This document shows, piece by piece, positions 41,128 to 49,503 of a stretch of DNA of 64,000 bases. Under the pieces are notes generated by a model that was given only the letters and a program-made list of their open reading frames with translations, did no database searches and had not been told where the DNA came from. Source of the DNA: Teredinibacter sp. KSP-S5-2 (GTDB taxonomy: Bacteria; Pseudomonadota; Gammaproteobacteria; Pseudomonadales; Cellvibrionaceae); NCBI RefSeq assembly GCF_032773895.1, contig NZ_CP120416.1, forward strand, positions 1,362,001 through 1,426,000. The letters run 5' to 3'. The position numbers and the translations under genes are program-made. The number at the start of each line of letters is the position of its first letter. Position 1 is the first letter of the stretch.

Positions 41128-41527
41128 GTGCGTTTGTAAAATTATGAATATAAAGCGAAAGGAATGGAATAAAATACGACGGGCATTGTTTTCGTTGTTT
41201 TTTATTTATTGTCGCCTAAATCTATTGATTTTTTGCTTTATTTAAAATTTATCGCCCATGTTGTTTTTATAGTCTTGAGAATAAATAGAAAGGTACTATT
41301 TTTCTGATGAATTGTAATATCTTTTTATATTTCGTTTTTTTGACCTCAAAGTAATATCCCCTCCGCGTGGTAAGTATCACCACCTTCCTGAAATTGTCGT
41401 AAGTAAACGCTACTTGATATTCAGGGTAGATGTATTTCCGCTCTTTGTTTTGGGCCAGAGATATTTCCCAATACGGATATTTATTTTCTGTACAAACAGC
41501 ATAAAAATTATTAAATGAGGGTTTCTG
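41128..41527 (+). other. Upstream region of the second metallopeptidase gene
   Basis: About 400 AT-rich bases without a gene. It contains copy 2 of the duplicated element (41316-41370) and the GAGGG ribosome site before ATG 41528, as in the first paralogue. Confidence 0.5.
41316..41370 (+). repeat. Duplicated upstream element, copy 2
   Basis: AATATCTTTTTATATTTC... GACCTCAAAGTAA ... GCGTGG, nearly the same as bases 36966-37020. It lies 212 bases before the start codon, compared with 270 for copy 1. Confidence 0.7.
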
Positions 41528-44500
41528 ATGAAAAACTTGTCAAAAGTTCCCGCTTTGGCTATTGCTGCCGCACTTTTGAGTGGGGCAAGCTGGGCTGATA
41601 TTGATATCAGTTCCACGATTCAATTGGGGGCAGCGCCTGATGGCGTAAGCAACGCTTACGACCAGTCTGCAGTGGTGAATTTTAATGTTCCGCTAGAAGA
41701 TGTGGGCAAGTATGTCGATATTCATATAGGTAGTAGCTCACCTCTTCAACTCAATTTGATCCAGGGGAATCGTAACGGCGACAAAGGGCCATGGTGGTCT
41801 TCGCCCGCTGATTGGAGTGGTAATGTTGCTGGTACGAATATTCCGAAAGCAAACAACCGCATTGAATTTCATGTCGAAAAGGCGGGAAGTTACACGTTAA
41901 TCCTGACCGCGTTGAACGATTCTCCTGACCGGGAAGTGTGGAAGAGTACTTGGTTAGCACCGAGGGATATTACTGTGCCCTATACGATAAAAAGCGCCGT
42001 TGCTTCACCAGCCCGCTTGGAAGGTGCAATGTCGGAAATTGATGCCAGTACCTTTGATGACACCTTTGTTTTGGGCGCAGCCAGTGCCAATAATAAAGGC
42101 TATATCGAGGCGGAAACTCATCAGAAAAGTACGTTCAATTGGCAGGCTTACAGTGAAGAGCACTCAAAAGCGTTCAATGAATTTTTTAAGTTGACGGATA
42201 TTAATGAAACCACCTGGGGGTCTCGAGTAGGTGGTCAAAAGCCCCATGATCCAAATTATAAAAATGGTGGAGATGCTTCAGGTCCAATTAATATTGCCCA
42301 TTTTAATTTCAATCCAGGCGATCGAGTATTGGATGCTTCTGCCTGGACCCATGAAGTTGGCCATATTTTTACTCTGGCCTATGGCATGACCTATGCACAC
42401 ACTTACTACCTGAATGAGAAAAATGAGAAGGTTGCTAGATACAATAACGTCGAACCGGCGGCGAACTATTTTCGGGAATGGATTGCCGACCCCGAAGGTG
42501 CTGGCGGTATGGAAAAGAACGAATATCTTGCGCTTGCCAAAGCCATGTTGATTCGCGGCCGTTATTTAAAATTTGGCAATGACCCGGATATTGATATGTA
42601 TGCGGTTATGAATAGCGATGCGTTCATGTTGATGTTAAAGAATTTTATGGGCTCATGGGATTTTCTGATTAATACCATTCAGTGGTATCAAGCTCAGAAC
42701 CCTAAAGTAAGCTTTAAAGAAAAGGAAGCCGAAGAGTTTTTCCATTTGCAATTGATTAATCAGATTGCTGCAATCGACCCGGCCAAAGCGGATATATGGA
42801 AAGCGCAACTTGTTTATTGGGGACTGAACTACACCTATTTATCGGGCATTACACCAGTGGACGCAGATGGTGATGGTTTTGTTGTCGGAATGGATGCGGA
42901 TGATTCAGACCCAACGATCAGTCCACTTCGTGATGAATATCTATATACCAATGTCGATACTGACCTCAGTGGTTTTGAGAATGACGGAGTATTGGTTCCT
43001 GCTGCGAATATTGGCGAAAGCTTGTGGGTGGGTGCTAACCTGAGCAAAAACCAACGTTCTAATACTGCGACTCAGGGGTCTATTTTTTTGGTAAATGGGA
43101 GGAGCGGTTTCTGTCTTGACCCCAATGGTAGCGCACGCGCTGTTGGTAATGATTTCATTCCGTGGTATTGCGATCTAAACAGTTCATCTATGGTGTGGTC
43201 GCTACCACCGCAAGGTTTGGGCGTTCAAATAAAACACTTCAATGATAATGTTTGTGTCAGCAGTACCGGCAACGTGCTGGATCCTGTTGTTAAATTTGCT
43301 GCTTGTAATGGTTCCGACGATAAACAAGTTTGGTTAAAAGTATTACAAGCCAATGGCGGCACAGCATATCAAAACGTAAATTCGGGGTTATGTTTGTCCA
43401 TAGAAAATGCATCGTTGAAGGCGGGTCCTTCGGTGAAAATTATCGAAGAAACTTGTGTCGACAATGACATCCAGCAATGGGACTCGGCGGTATATGATGT
43501 ACAGGTAACTCGTCGTCGAACTGCGTTACTCGCGAATGAGAATTTGCTATTGAATGTTGACTCGCATGGTAAGCCCATTCGTGTAGATATTTATGCCGGT
43601 AATGCGCCTAGAGTGGATCGCAATAATAAATTGGTTGATCCGGGAAGTGAGCCTTCGCCTTTTGTCGTTGAATATGTAGATGATGGTGCTGGAGGATATG
43701 ATCGCTATAAGAGTCACAACCTTGTATACCAAACAGACTTTTCTGTTAACCCTAGCGTTGATTTCACTGCTTTGAGTTCAGGTGTATATACCATTGAGTT
43801 TGTTGGGCGCACTAACGATGTCGATTATGCTCATCCAATAAGTTATACCCGAGGAAGTTCACCTGTATCGCATTACACTGTAGATGTATCAACAAATGTT
43901 ACTCAAACTGTAGTAGGCACCGTGTACCCGCAATGGAGTTCAAGTTCTGTTTATCAGGCGGGTGCACGAGTTGCGTATCAAGGCCATGATTTTGAAGCGA
44001 ACTGGTATGCTGATCAATACTCACCACCTGTTGTGGGTGGCCAATATGGTGCATGGGATGATCTTGGGCCATCACAAGTAGTAACACAGGCATTGGCTCG
44101 CGGAGAAATTTACCCAACTGCGAATACATCTGTGCCAGCAGGTACACCGTTTACCATCACTGCACGTTCAGACATGGGATACGCACTCGCACACTTCCTA
44201 GTGGATGGTCAAGTTGTGCAACCGGATAACGCCGATCAGATTGGTCCAAAAACGTTAACATTGCCAAGCGTAACGGCTAATACATCGATTCAGGCTGTTT
44301 TTAAACCGGAGGTTCGTTTAACGACCAGTGCCAATATCGTTGCGGCAAATAAAGTGGTTCAAGATAGCCGTTGGGATGGTGAAGGCGAGACTTTTGTTTT
44401 GAGCGCGCCAGCACAAGTGGATGGTCGAAACTTCCAGGGTTGGTCTATGGATGCTTCTGCGCCAGCGACTATTGCTGCGAGCTATTTACCGAATACCACG

Positions 44501-45391
44501 GTGGTAGTGAATGGTGATGTGAACATTGAGGCGGTATATGATACCAATCAACATCTACAAAACTTGAGTGTACTGCAATGCCTTGCAAACAATGGCGGCG
44601 ACATCACCACGGCTGATTGCGCTAACACCAGCACATTAGTGCGTTGGGAACAGCTCGATTCGCTTACCGCACCAGGCTACATGCAAATTCAGCAATTTAA
44701 TGTTTACGGCATGGGCGGATGTTTACAAACCACAAATAACCTCGTTGGTAGCGCTGTGGAAGAGGCTGCGTGTAACGATGTGAGTGACCGGCAGTGGAAA
44801 AAAATTGTGCGGGACGATGGTAAGATCAGACTGCAGAATAATGCCAGCGGCTTATGTTTAAGTGTGAGCAATACGGGAGATATAATCCAAGCAGGCTGCG
44901 CAGACTTTTCCGCTAACTCGGATTGGCGTTTTACCACTCGTCCAGACAGTGGCATAGAAATGAGTTTCACTGTGATCAAAAATACAGCCACTGGTCGATG
45001 TGTCGATTCTGAAATGGCCGGGACGAATATAGGAAGCAAAACAATCGAATATACGTGTTCTACTAACGACAATTTTTTGTGGTCCCTGGTTCAATCTAAG
45101 ACTCAATCAGGCTCGTGGATGTTAAAGCAATATAAGTCTAAAAACTGTCTGTCTGTAAGTGATCAAACAGCTGGATCCGATATTGTGCTCAATAAGTGTG
45201 ATGACTCGGATGCCGTTTTATGGACAAAAGAAATTCAAGCCGATGGTTCCGTCAAATTTCAAAACGCCCATAGCAACTTGTGTTTGAATAGCTCTTCTGT
45301 TCCAGAAGGACCGAACAGTTTTTATTATCTGACTCAAGAGTCTTGTTCTTCCACCAATCAGATGAACTGGTTGCCAACTCTGAACCTATAA
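41528..45391 (+). CDS. Secreted M60-like zinc metallopeptidase with chitin-binding-like and ricin-type lectin modules, 1287 aa (paralogue)
   Basis: Full-length paralogue of the preceding gene with the same domain order. Signal peptide MKNLSKVPALAIAAALLSGASWA, zinc motif THEVGHIFTL (His275, Glu276, His279), and conserved downstream VEPAANYFREW with the third-ligand Glu candidate. The loop DADGDGFVVGMDADDSD follows. Then ricin-type lectin repeats, a CBM5/12-like segment (WSSSSVYQAGARVAYQGHDF), the FTITARSDMGYALAHFLVDGQ repeat domain, and C-terminal lectin repeats with QW-type motifs. The divergent insert after HEVGH (residues about 280-300) differs between the two, suggesting different substrate specificity. 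Independent terminators indicate separate transcripts. Confidence 0.75.
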   Translation: MKNLSKVPALAIAAALLSGASWADIDISSTIQLGAAPDGVSNAYDQSAVVNFNVPLEDVGKYVDIHIGSSSPLQLNLIQGNRNGDKGPWWSSPADWSGNVAGTNIPKANNRIEFHVEKAGSYTLILTALNDSPDREVWKSTWLAPRDITVPYTIKSAVASPARLEGAMSEIDASTFDDTFVLGAASANNKGYIEAETHQKSTFNWQAYSEEHSKAFNEFFKLTDINETTWGSRVGGQKPHDPNYKNGGDASGPINIAHFNFNPGDRVLDASAWTHEVGHIFTLAYGMTYAHTYYLNEKNEKVARYNNVEPAANYFREWIADPEGAGGMEKNEYLALAKAMLIRGRYLKFGNDPDIDMYAVMNSDAFMLMLKNFMGSWDFLINTIQWYQAQNPKVSFKEKEAEEFFHLQLINQIAAIDPAKADIWKAQLVYWGLNYTYLSGITPVDADGDGFVVGMDADDSDPTISPLRDEYLYTNVDTDLSGFENDGVLVPAANIGESLWVGANLSKNQRSNTATQGSIFLVNGRSGFCLDPNGSARAVGNDFIPWYCDLNSSSMVWSLPPQGLGVQIKHFNDNVCVSSTGNVLDPVVKFAACNGSDDKQVWLKVLQANGGTAYQNVNSGLCLSIENASLKAGPSVKIIEETCVDNDIQQWDSAVYDVQVTRRRTALLANENLLLNVDSHGKPIRVDIYAGNAPRVDRNNKLVDPGSEPSPFVVEYVDDGAGGYDRYKSHNLVYQTDFSVNPSVDFTALSSGVYTIEFVGRTNDVDYAHPISYTRGSSPVSHYTVDVSTNVTQTVVGTVYPQWSSSSVYQAGARVAYQGHDFEANWYADQYSPPVVGGQYGAWDDLGPSQVVTQALARGEIYPTANTSVPAGTPFTITARSDMGYALAHFLVDGQVVQPDNADQIGPKTLTLPSVTANTSIQAVFKPEVRLTTSANIVAANKVVQDSRWDGEGETFVLSAPAQVDGRNFQGWSMDASAPATIAASYLPNTTVVVNGDVNIEAVYDTNQHLQNLSVLQCLANNGGDITTADCANTSTLVRWEQLDSLTAPGYMQIQQFNVYGMGGCLQTTNNLVGSAVEEAACNDVSDRQWKKIVRDDGKIRLQNNASGLCLSVSNTGDIIQAGCADFSANSDWRFTTRPDSGIEMSFTVIKNTATGRCVDSEMAGTNIGSKTIEYTCSTNDNFLWSLVQSKTQSGSWMLKQYKSKNCLSVSDQTAGSDIVLNKCDDSDAVLWTKEIQADGSVKFQNAHSNLCLNSSSVPEGPNSFYYLTQESCSSTNQMNWLPTLNL

Positions 45392-45403
45392 CGTTCACTG
45401 CTC

Positions 45404-45480
45404 AAGACTTTGGCATCTAAATGCCAAAGTCTTTTTTAGGCTTTATCTCCTATCGCGGGGGGATAAAGCTTTTTTTGTAA
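45404..45480 (+). terminator. Two consecutive rho-independent terminators after the second metallopeptidase gene
   Basis: A perfect 13-bp stem AAGACTTTGGCAT / ATGCCAAAGTCTT (loop CTAA) with T-run, then GCTTTATC / GATAAAGC (45440-45447 with 45462-45469) with a second T-run. Confidence 0.9.
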
Positions 45481-45757
45481 AGCACTTCCATTTTTTATTC
45501 GCTTCTTCTAGGGTGAATAATTCCCATTATGCGTAACGGTCGTGGATTGGGTTGTTTTTGAATGGTTCAAACCGCTGCATATATGTGTCTTTAAATCATC
45601 TTTTATGATTCCCCAAATGTAAAATAATGAGCTTTATATAAGCTTTTCCCGCCTTTTTAATGTTTTTGTTAAGTTACATCATATTTTTGTTCTTCGAAAA
45701 GAATAGAATTCCGCCTAATGTTTAACGGTGTTTTCAGGCCATACCGTTGTATTTTAT
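45481..45757 (+). other. Intergenic region before the orphan 182-aa gene
   Basis: AT-rich; nothing recognised beyond a presumed promoter. Confidence 0.35.
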
Positions 45758-46306
45758 ATGGCAAACACTAGCCATATATATTTCTGTGATCAAATAGTGA
45801 ACCATCGAGACCCCATTCAGTTGCTTTCTGAAATGGATTTAATAGAAAGGGATGAGACTAAACCGGAAGGAAATAATTCTAATCCGGCGGGGAGCTTAAC
45901 TGATATTGATGGCGGGGTAATCACTCCTAGGTCGCTTATTATTGATATCTTTGAAAAAAACTTAGGAACAGAATTAATTCATTTGGCGAGGGTGAAAGGT
46001 GATAAATGGATTTTGGAAATGGTCAGACACCTACCTGTTGCGTCCGAGTTTTCTACTGAGTGTGTTGTCGAATTGGTTTTTATTGTATCCAGCCCGGAAG
46101 CAAAAACCTATTTGTTGCAACGGATTAGTGGATGGCCTTGGAATCAAAATGCTCGGGATAAAATTCCCCAGTTAGTTCTGCAATACAATTACTATTTATT
46201 TGAACTGAACAATAGCGATAAAGATTCCTTTACTCGCGCCTGCGATACCGAAATGTACACGGCAATTCTGGAAGAGCTGGAGAATATTCACGATACAATG
46301 CCATAG
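45758..46306 (+). CDS. Protein of unknown function, 182 aa
   Basis: A soluble protein without signal peptide or membrane segment. An acidic N-terminal third (NHRDPIQLLSEMDLIERDE) leads to a mainly helical C-terminal two-thirds (RSLIIDIFEKNLGTELIHLAR, WILEMVRHLP, KIPQLVLQYNYYLFELNN). No family recognised. Neither ATG 45758 nor GTG 45728 has a good ribosome site, so the start is uncertain. It lies alone between the metallopeptidase pair and the Lys-rich protein. Confidence 0.55.
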   Translation: MANTSHIYFCDQIVNHRDPIQLLSEMDLIERDETKPEGNNSNPAGSLTDIDGGVITPRSLIIDIFEKNLGTELIHLARVKGDKWILEMVRHLPVASEFSTECVVELVFIVSSPEAKTYLLQRISGWPWNQNARDKIPQLVLQYNYYLFELNNSDKDSFTRACDTEMYTAILEELENIHDTMP

Positions 46307-46375
46307 CGGCATTTTATTTGTTTATTAAAAATGGTTTGTTTCGATACTATTGGGCGCTTAATGCCAAAGGAAGAA

Positions 46376-46403
46376 GTACAGGCTCAAGTAGTCGAGCCTG
46401 TAC
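46376..46403 (-). terminator. Hairpin downstream of the Lys-rich protein gene
   Basis: Perfect 10-bp stem GTACAGGCTC / GAGCCTGTAC with loop AAGTAGTC, just past the stop codon of the minus-strand gene. A U-run is weak, so termination is likely but not certain. Confidence 0.6.
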
Positions 46404-46412
46404 TGAATTGTA

Positions 46413-46853
46413 TTAAGCTTTTTTTGGTGCTCTTTTCTTACGTTTTGGAGCGGGCTTGCTTTGCTTGTTTCTGATATCTTCAACCGCTTTCTTTTCTTTT
46501 TTGGTTTGTGCCAAATCGTCTTGAATGGATTTCATGGCTGCTTTTGCTGCAGCGAGTTGAGTTCTTAGCTCTTTTGATTCTGCCGAGGCGGCATTGCTTG
46601 CTTCTTGTGCCTTGGCGACTGCAGTTTTAGACGACTTAGACGGGTTACTCTTGTGCTTGCTTCTTAGAGCATCCAGCTTGGCTTTGGCTTTTTTCTGTTT
46701 TTCTGAAGACTTGGTTATGGCCTTTTGTAGCTTGGCGAGCGCTTTTTCAGATTTCGACAAGTCAGAAAATTGGGTTTTTTCAAGTTTGGTATGAAGGTCG
46801 TTGATTTGTTTCTTAATGTCGTGACTGGAAAGGGAGGTTTTATTCGCGGCCAT
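46413..46853 (-). CDS. Lys/Ala-rich coiled-coil protein with a histone-H1-like tail, 146 aa
   Basis: A highly basic protein built of helical, heptad-like segments (LHTKLEKTQFSDLSKSEKAL, LRTQLAAAKAAMKSIQDDL) and ending in a Lys/Pro/Ala tail (KPAPKRKKRAPKKA). Such tails occur in bacterial histone-H1-like and AlgP-like DNA-binding proteins. No signal peptide. Its likely role is nucleoid binding or a structural scaffold, inferred from composition only. It lies upstream of, and divergent from, the SMC operon. Confidence 0.65.
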   Translation of the reverse strand: MAANKTSLSSHDIKKQINDLHTKLEKTQFSDLSKSEKALAKLQKAITKSSEKQKKAKAKLDALRSKHKSNPSKSSKTAVAKAQEASNAASAESKELRTQLAAAKAAMKSIQDDLAQTKKEKKAVEDIRNKQSKPAPKRKKRAPKKA

Positions 46854-47334
46854 AGAGGCTCCTTTATATGTTTTTGTTAACCGTACACATTAATTCTAAA
46901 GCATGTTTTAAGGCTATGCCTAGCTTTTGCGCGATATGGCCGGATTTAATGCCCTTTTTACCTCGAAAATAGCGTCTTTTTACGTGAAAAGGAGCTTATG
47001 TTGGTTCTGCTCCAGGTAATTATCTTGTGTGTTCGAGAGACATGTCGAATTTCGCTCTCAGCTTTACACCGTTTTTTTATAGCCATTCTGATCTCCTCGT
47101 AATTCGGGCGTTGTGAATTGTAATTTTCTGGTTAATTTAAGGCAGGGAAAAGCCTGGGATGCCCTTGAAGAGACTGATTAATATCTAGACAGGCGCTTGA
47201 ATTGTTTGATTGCCAAGTGGCCCAGGAAATTTTGCTCGGCGGATTGACGGATAGCGTCCAGAAGCATAGAGTAGCCCGCTTAGTCTGAATGCCTTTTAGG
47301 CTATTTTTTAACCAGAGGCTTTGTCACACCACCT
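46854..47334. other. Divergent intergenic region between the Lys-rich gene and the SMC operon
   Basis: About 480 bases without a recognised gene. It should hold two divergent promoters. No JetD-like remnant was seen. Confidence 0.4.
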
Positions 47335-48765
47335 ATGTTTTTTTCCTCTGAGCGTCGAGATTTTTTTAAACCTCTTACCAGTAAATACCGTGAACAGATA
47401 GTGCAATGCTTACGCTTGCTCTACCAGCGGCTGTACAGCGTGCAGGCGGATTACGGACATATATTATCCAAAGACCAAATATTGGATATTTTTGATGAAG
47501 CCCTGGTGCGTGCGCCGGTTCTGGAAACCGAAGATGGCGAAGAGGCGAGCCAACGATTCAAGTCTAACCGGGAGCAATCCAGCTGGATTCTCAAGCAGCT
47601 ATTAGAATGTGGTTGGTTAATTAAGCAGGTGGACCCTGCGACTTTACAGTCCACATACCCGTTTACTCGTATGGGCCGGGTTTTTACCCAGTCATTAGTG
47701 GAGTCGGATGCGACTCAGATTCGAACCCGTCACCGTAACACCCGTAATACCCTGAATGCGCTGGAAGCGTTTATTTCCCGCGGTGAGGTCTATGACTTAT
47801 TGGATGCCTATGAGTACTCCGAACGAATCGTCACCGATTTTACCGATGTTATTGCCGAACTGGATGAGCGTAAACGCCAGTTGGTTCAAGAGGTGGAAGC
47901 ACAGCAATTGGTGCAACAGGCAACGGATCAGTTCTTTGAGTTTATGGAAAAACGATTCCAGCCGGATGTGTCTGTACGATTGTCGGCAGACAGCGTGGAA
48001 AAACACCGGGATCAAATAAGCAAAACTATTACCCGTATTCGTCGAAAGCCGAAAGAGTTTAAAGCTCAGGTTGAGCGACAATTGCGCCAGCAAGTACCGG
48101 ACTTGGTAGAGGATAAAAGCCGTTCTGTCTTATGGCAGATACTCGATACCATTGATCAGCGTATGACCAATGCGGCAGAGGTTATGTTGCCGGCGTTGCG
48201 CAATGCCTTACATGGGTTTACCAAGCGGGCAGACATTATTATTCGTCAGCTGAGTTATCTGAGTGTTCAACAAGCGGATGACGTGGTGGCTTTATGTCAG
48301 GTGTTAAGAAGCTTGCCCGAGGAAGAGCAAAACCGCCGTCTGGAAGAAGCCTCTGGCAACTTGGCGGGAATGCGTTTGCAATGGGTGGACCCGGCACAAA
48401 TAAAATTGTATGAGCGCAGACGAGTCCGAACCGTCACTACCGCTGTGCAGGAGTCTGTCTCTATTGATGAAGATGCGCGCCGTGAGCAGATGATCCAACA
48501 GTTTCTGGATCAGGCATTCATTATGGATAACAAAACCTTAAAGGCTTATGTCGCTGATGCCTTAAAAAATAAAGGGGTTGTTTCCACTGCCGATTTGCCG
48601 GTCAACACGGCTCATGACCTGTTGGCTATGGCGCATGCCATTGAAGTAGGGGCGGTGAATAACCTCAGTTCCGACCACCATTTTGTTGTGCGCTGGAATG
48701 AACGCCAAATTGAAACCGATTTCTATAAGAAAGTCGATGAGTTCCTCATCGAAATAAAGAATTAA
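47335..48765 (+). CDS. MksF/JetA kleisin-like subunit of a bacterial SMC complex, 476 aa
   Basis: First gene of an SMC operon; it matches the JetA/MksF type, the kleisin that bridges SMC heads. An N-terminal winged-helix-like region (MFFSSERRDFFKPLTSKYRE, LLECGWLIKQVDPATLQSTYPFTRMGRVF) is followed by a long helical middle (about 120-330) and a C-terminal winged helix (TLKAYVADALKNKGVVST, then FVVRWNERQIETDFYKKVDEF). The JetB gene starts three bases after its stop, with the same order as Wadjet jetABC and MksFEB loci. It works in DNA loop extrusion, for chromosome organisation or plasmid restriction. Confidence 0.85.
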   Translation: MFFSSERRDFFKPLTSKYREQIVQCLRLLYQRLYSVQADYGHILSKDQILDIFDEALVRAPVLETEDGEEASQRFKSNREQSSWILKQLLECGWLIKQVDPATLQSTYPFTRMGRVFTQSLVESDATQIRTRHRNTRNTLNALEAFISRGEVYDLLDAYEYSERIVTDFTDVIAELDERKRQLVQEVEAQQLVQQATDQFFEFMEKRFQPDVSVRLSADSVEKHRDQISKTITRIRRKPKEFKAQVERQLRQQVPDLVEDKSRSVLWQILDTIDQRMTNAAEVMLPALRNALHGFTKRADIIIRQLSYLSVQQADDVVALCQVLRSLPEEEQNRRLEEASGNLAGMRLQWVDPAQIKLYERRRVRTVTTAVQESVSIDEDARREQMIQQFLDQAFIMDNKTLKAYVADALKNKGVVSTADLPVNTAHDLLAMAHAIEVGAVNNLSSDHHFVVRWNERQIETDFYKKVDEFLIEIKN

Positions 48766-48768
48766 TCT

Positions 48769-49503
48769 ATGTTAGATGCCTATATTGAAGAACAGCTGAA
48801 AACGCTGAATATCTCGCGTAATGAGTTTTCTGAGCTTGTCATTCGCTTGCTCGATTACGGTGTTATCTGTCGCAACGAAAGTCAGATTGAAGCAACCCTT
48901 TACGATCGCTTTTTATCGTGTATGGAATTAGTTGAGTCCTACTTATCGTTTATTGCTGTGCGTTTACAGCACGATAAACAGTTTGCTTTTGTTCGTGTCT
49001 ATCCGCCTGGGTCACAGGTTCCCGGTTTGGCCGATGAAAATGATCAACCATTTAACGGCGGCTTTCGTACCCGGCCAACACAGCAGGAAGTGGCGGTTAT
49101 TCTGGTATTGCGTGCGGAATATGAAAAGTCGCTACGGGAAGGGCAGATTCAGGATGATGGCTGTTCATTGTTGTCGCTCGAAGGCTTGGCTATTGCGATG
49201 AACAATTTGCTCAAGCGAACGTTACCGGAAAGCCTGGTGGAAAGAAAAAACATTTTTCGTCGCCTGCGCCAGTTGCGTCTTATCCAGTTTAACTCGGAAG
49301 ACGATTTGGAAGGGGATGAGGGCTGGATAAAAATTCAACCGGCAATTACCAGCTTTGTCACCGACGAGGTGATGCAAACTTTGGGGGGCGATGAGCTCGT
49401 CGAAGAAAAAAATAAACAGGCTAACCCTTCCGGTAATGTCTTTGATGACGATGATAATGAAGTAACACCCAGTGAGCTGTTTAAAGATGGGGGAGAGGCC
49501 TGA
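48769..49503 (+). CDS. MksE/JetB (DUF4194) KITE-like subunit, 244 aa
   Basis: Small winged-helix subunit that binds the kleisin. Family features are the [17 protein letters not shown]-terminal helix pair, [46 protein letters not shown] and the acidic C-terminus ([21 protein letters not shown]). Its stop overlaps the start of the SMC ATPase gene by one base (TGATG). It is the middle gene of the three-gene operon. Confidence 0.85.
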   Translation: MLDAYIEEQLKTLNISRNEFSELVIRLLDYGVICRNESQIEATLYDRFLSCMELVESYLSFIAVRLQHDKQFAFVRVYPPGSQVPGLADENDQPFNGGFRTRPTQQEVAVILVLRAEYEKSLREGQIQDDGCSLLSLEGLAIAMNNLLKRTLPESLVERKNIFRRLRQLRLIQFNSEDDLEGDEGWIKIQPAITSFVTDEVMQTLGGDELVEEKNKQANPSGNVFDDDDNEVTPSELFKDGGEA

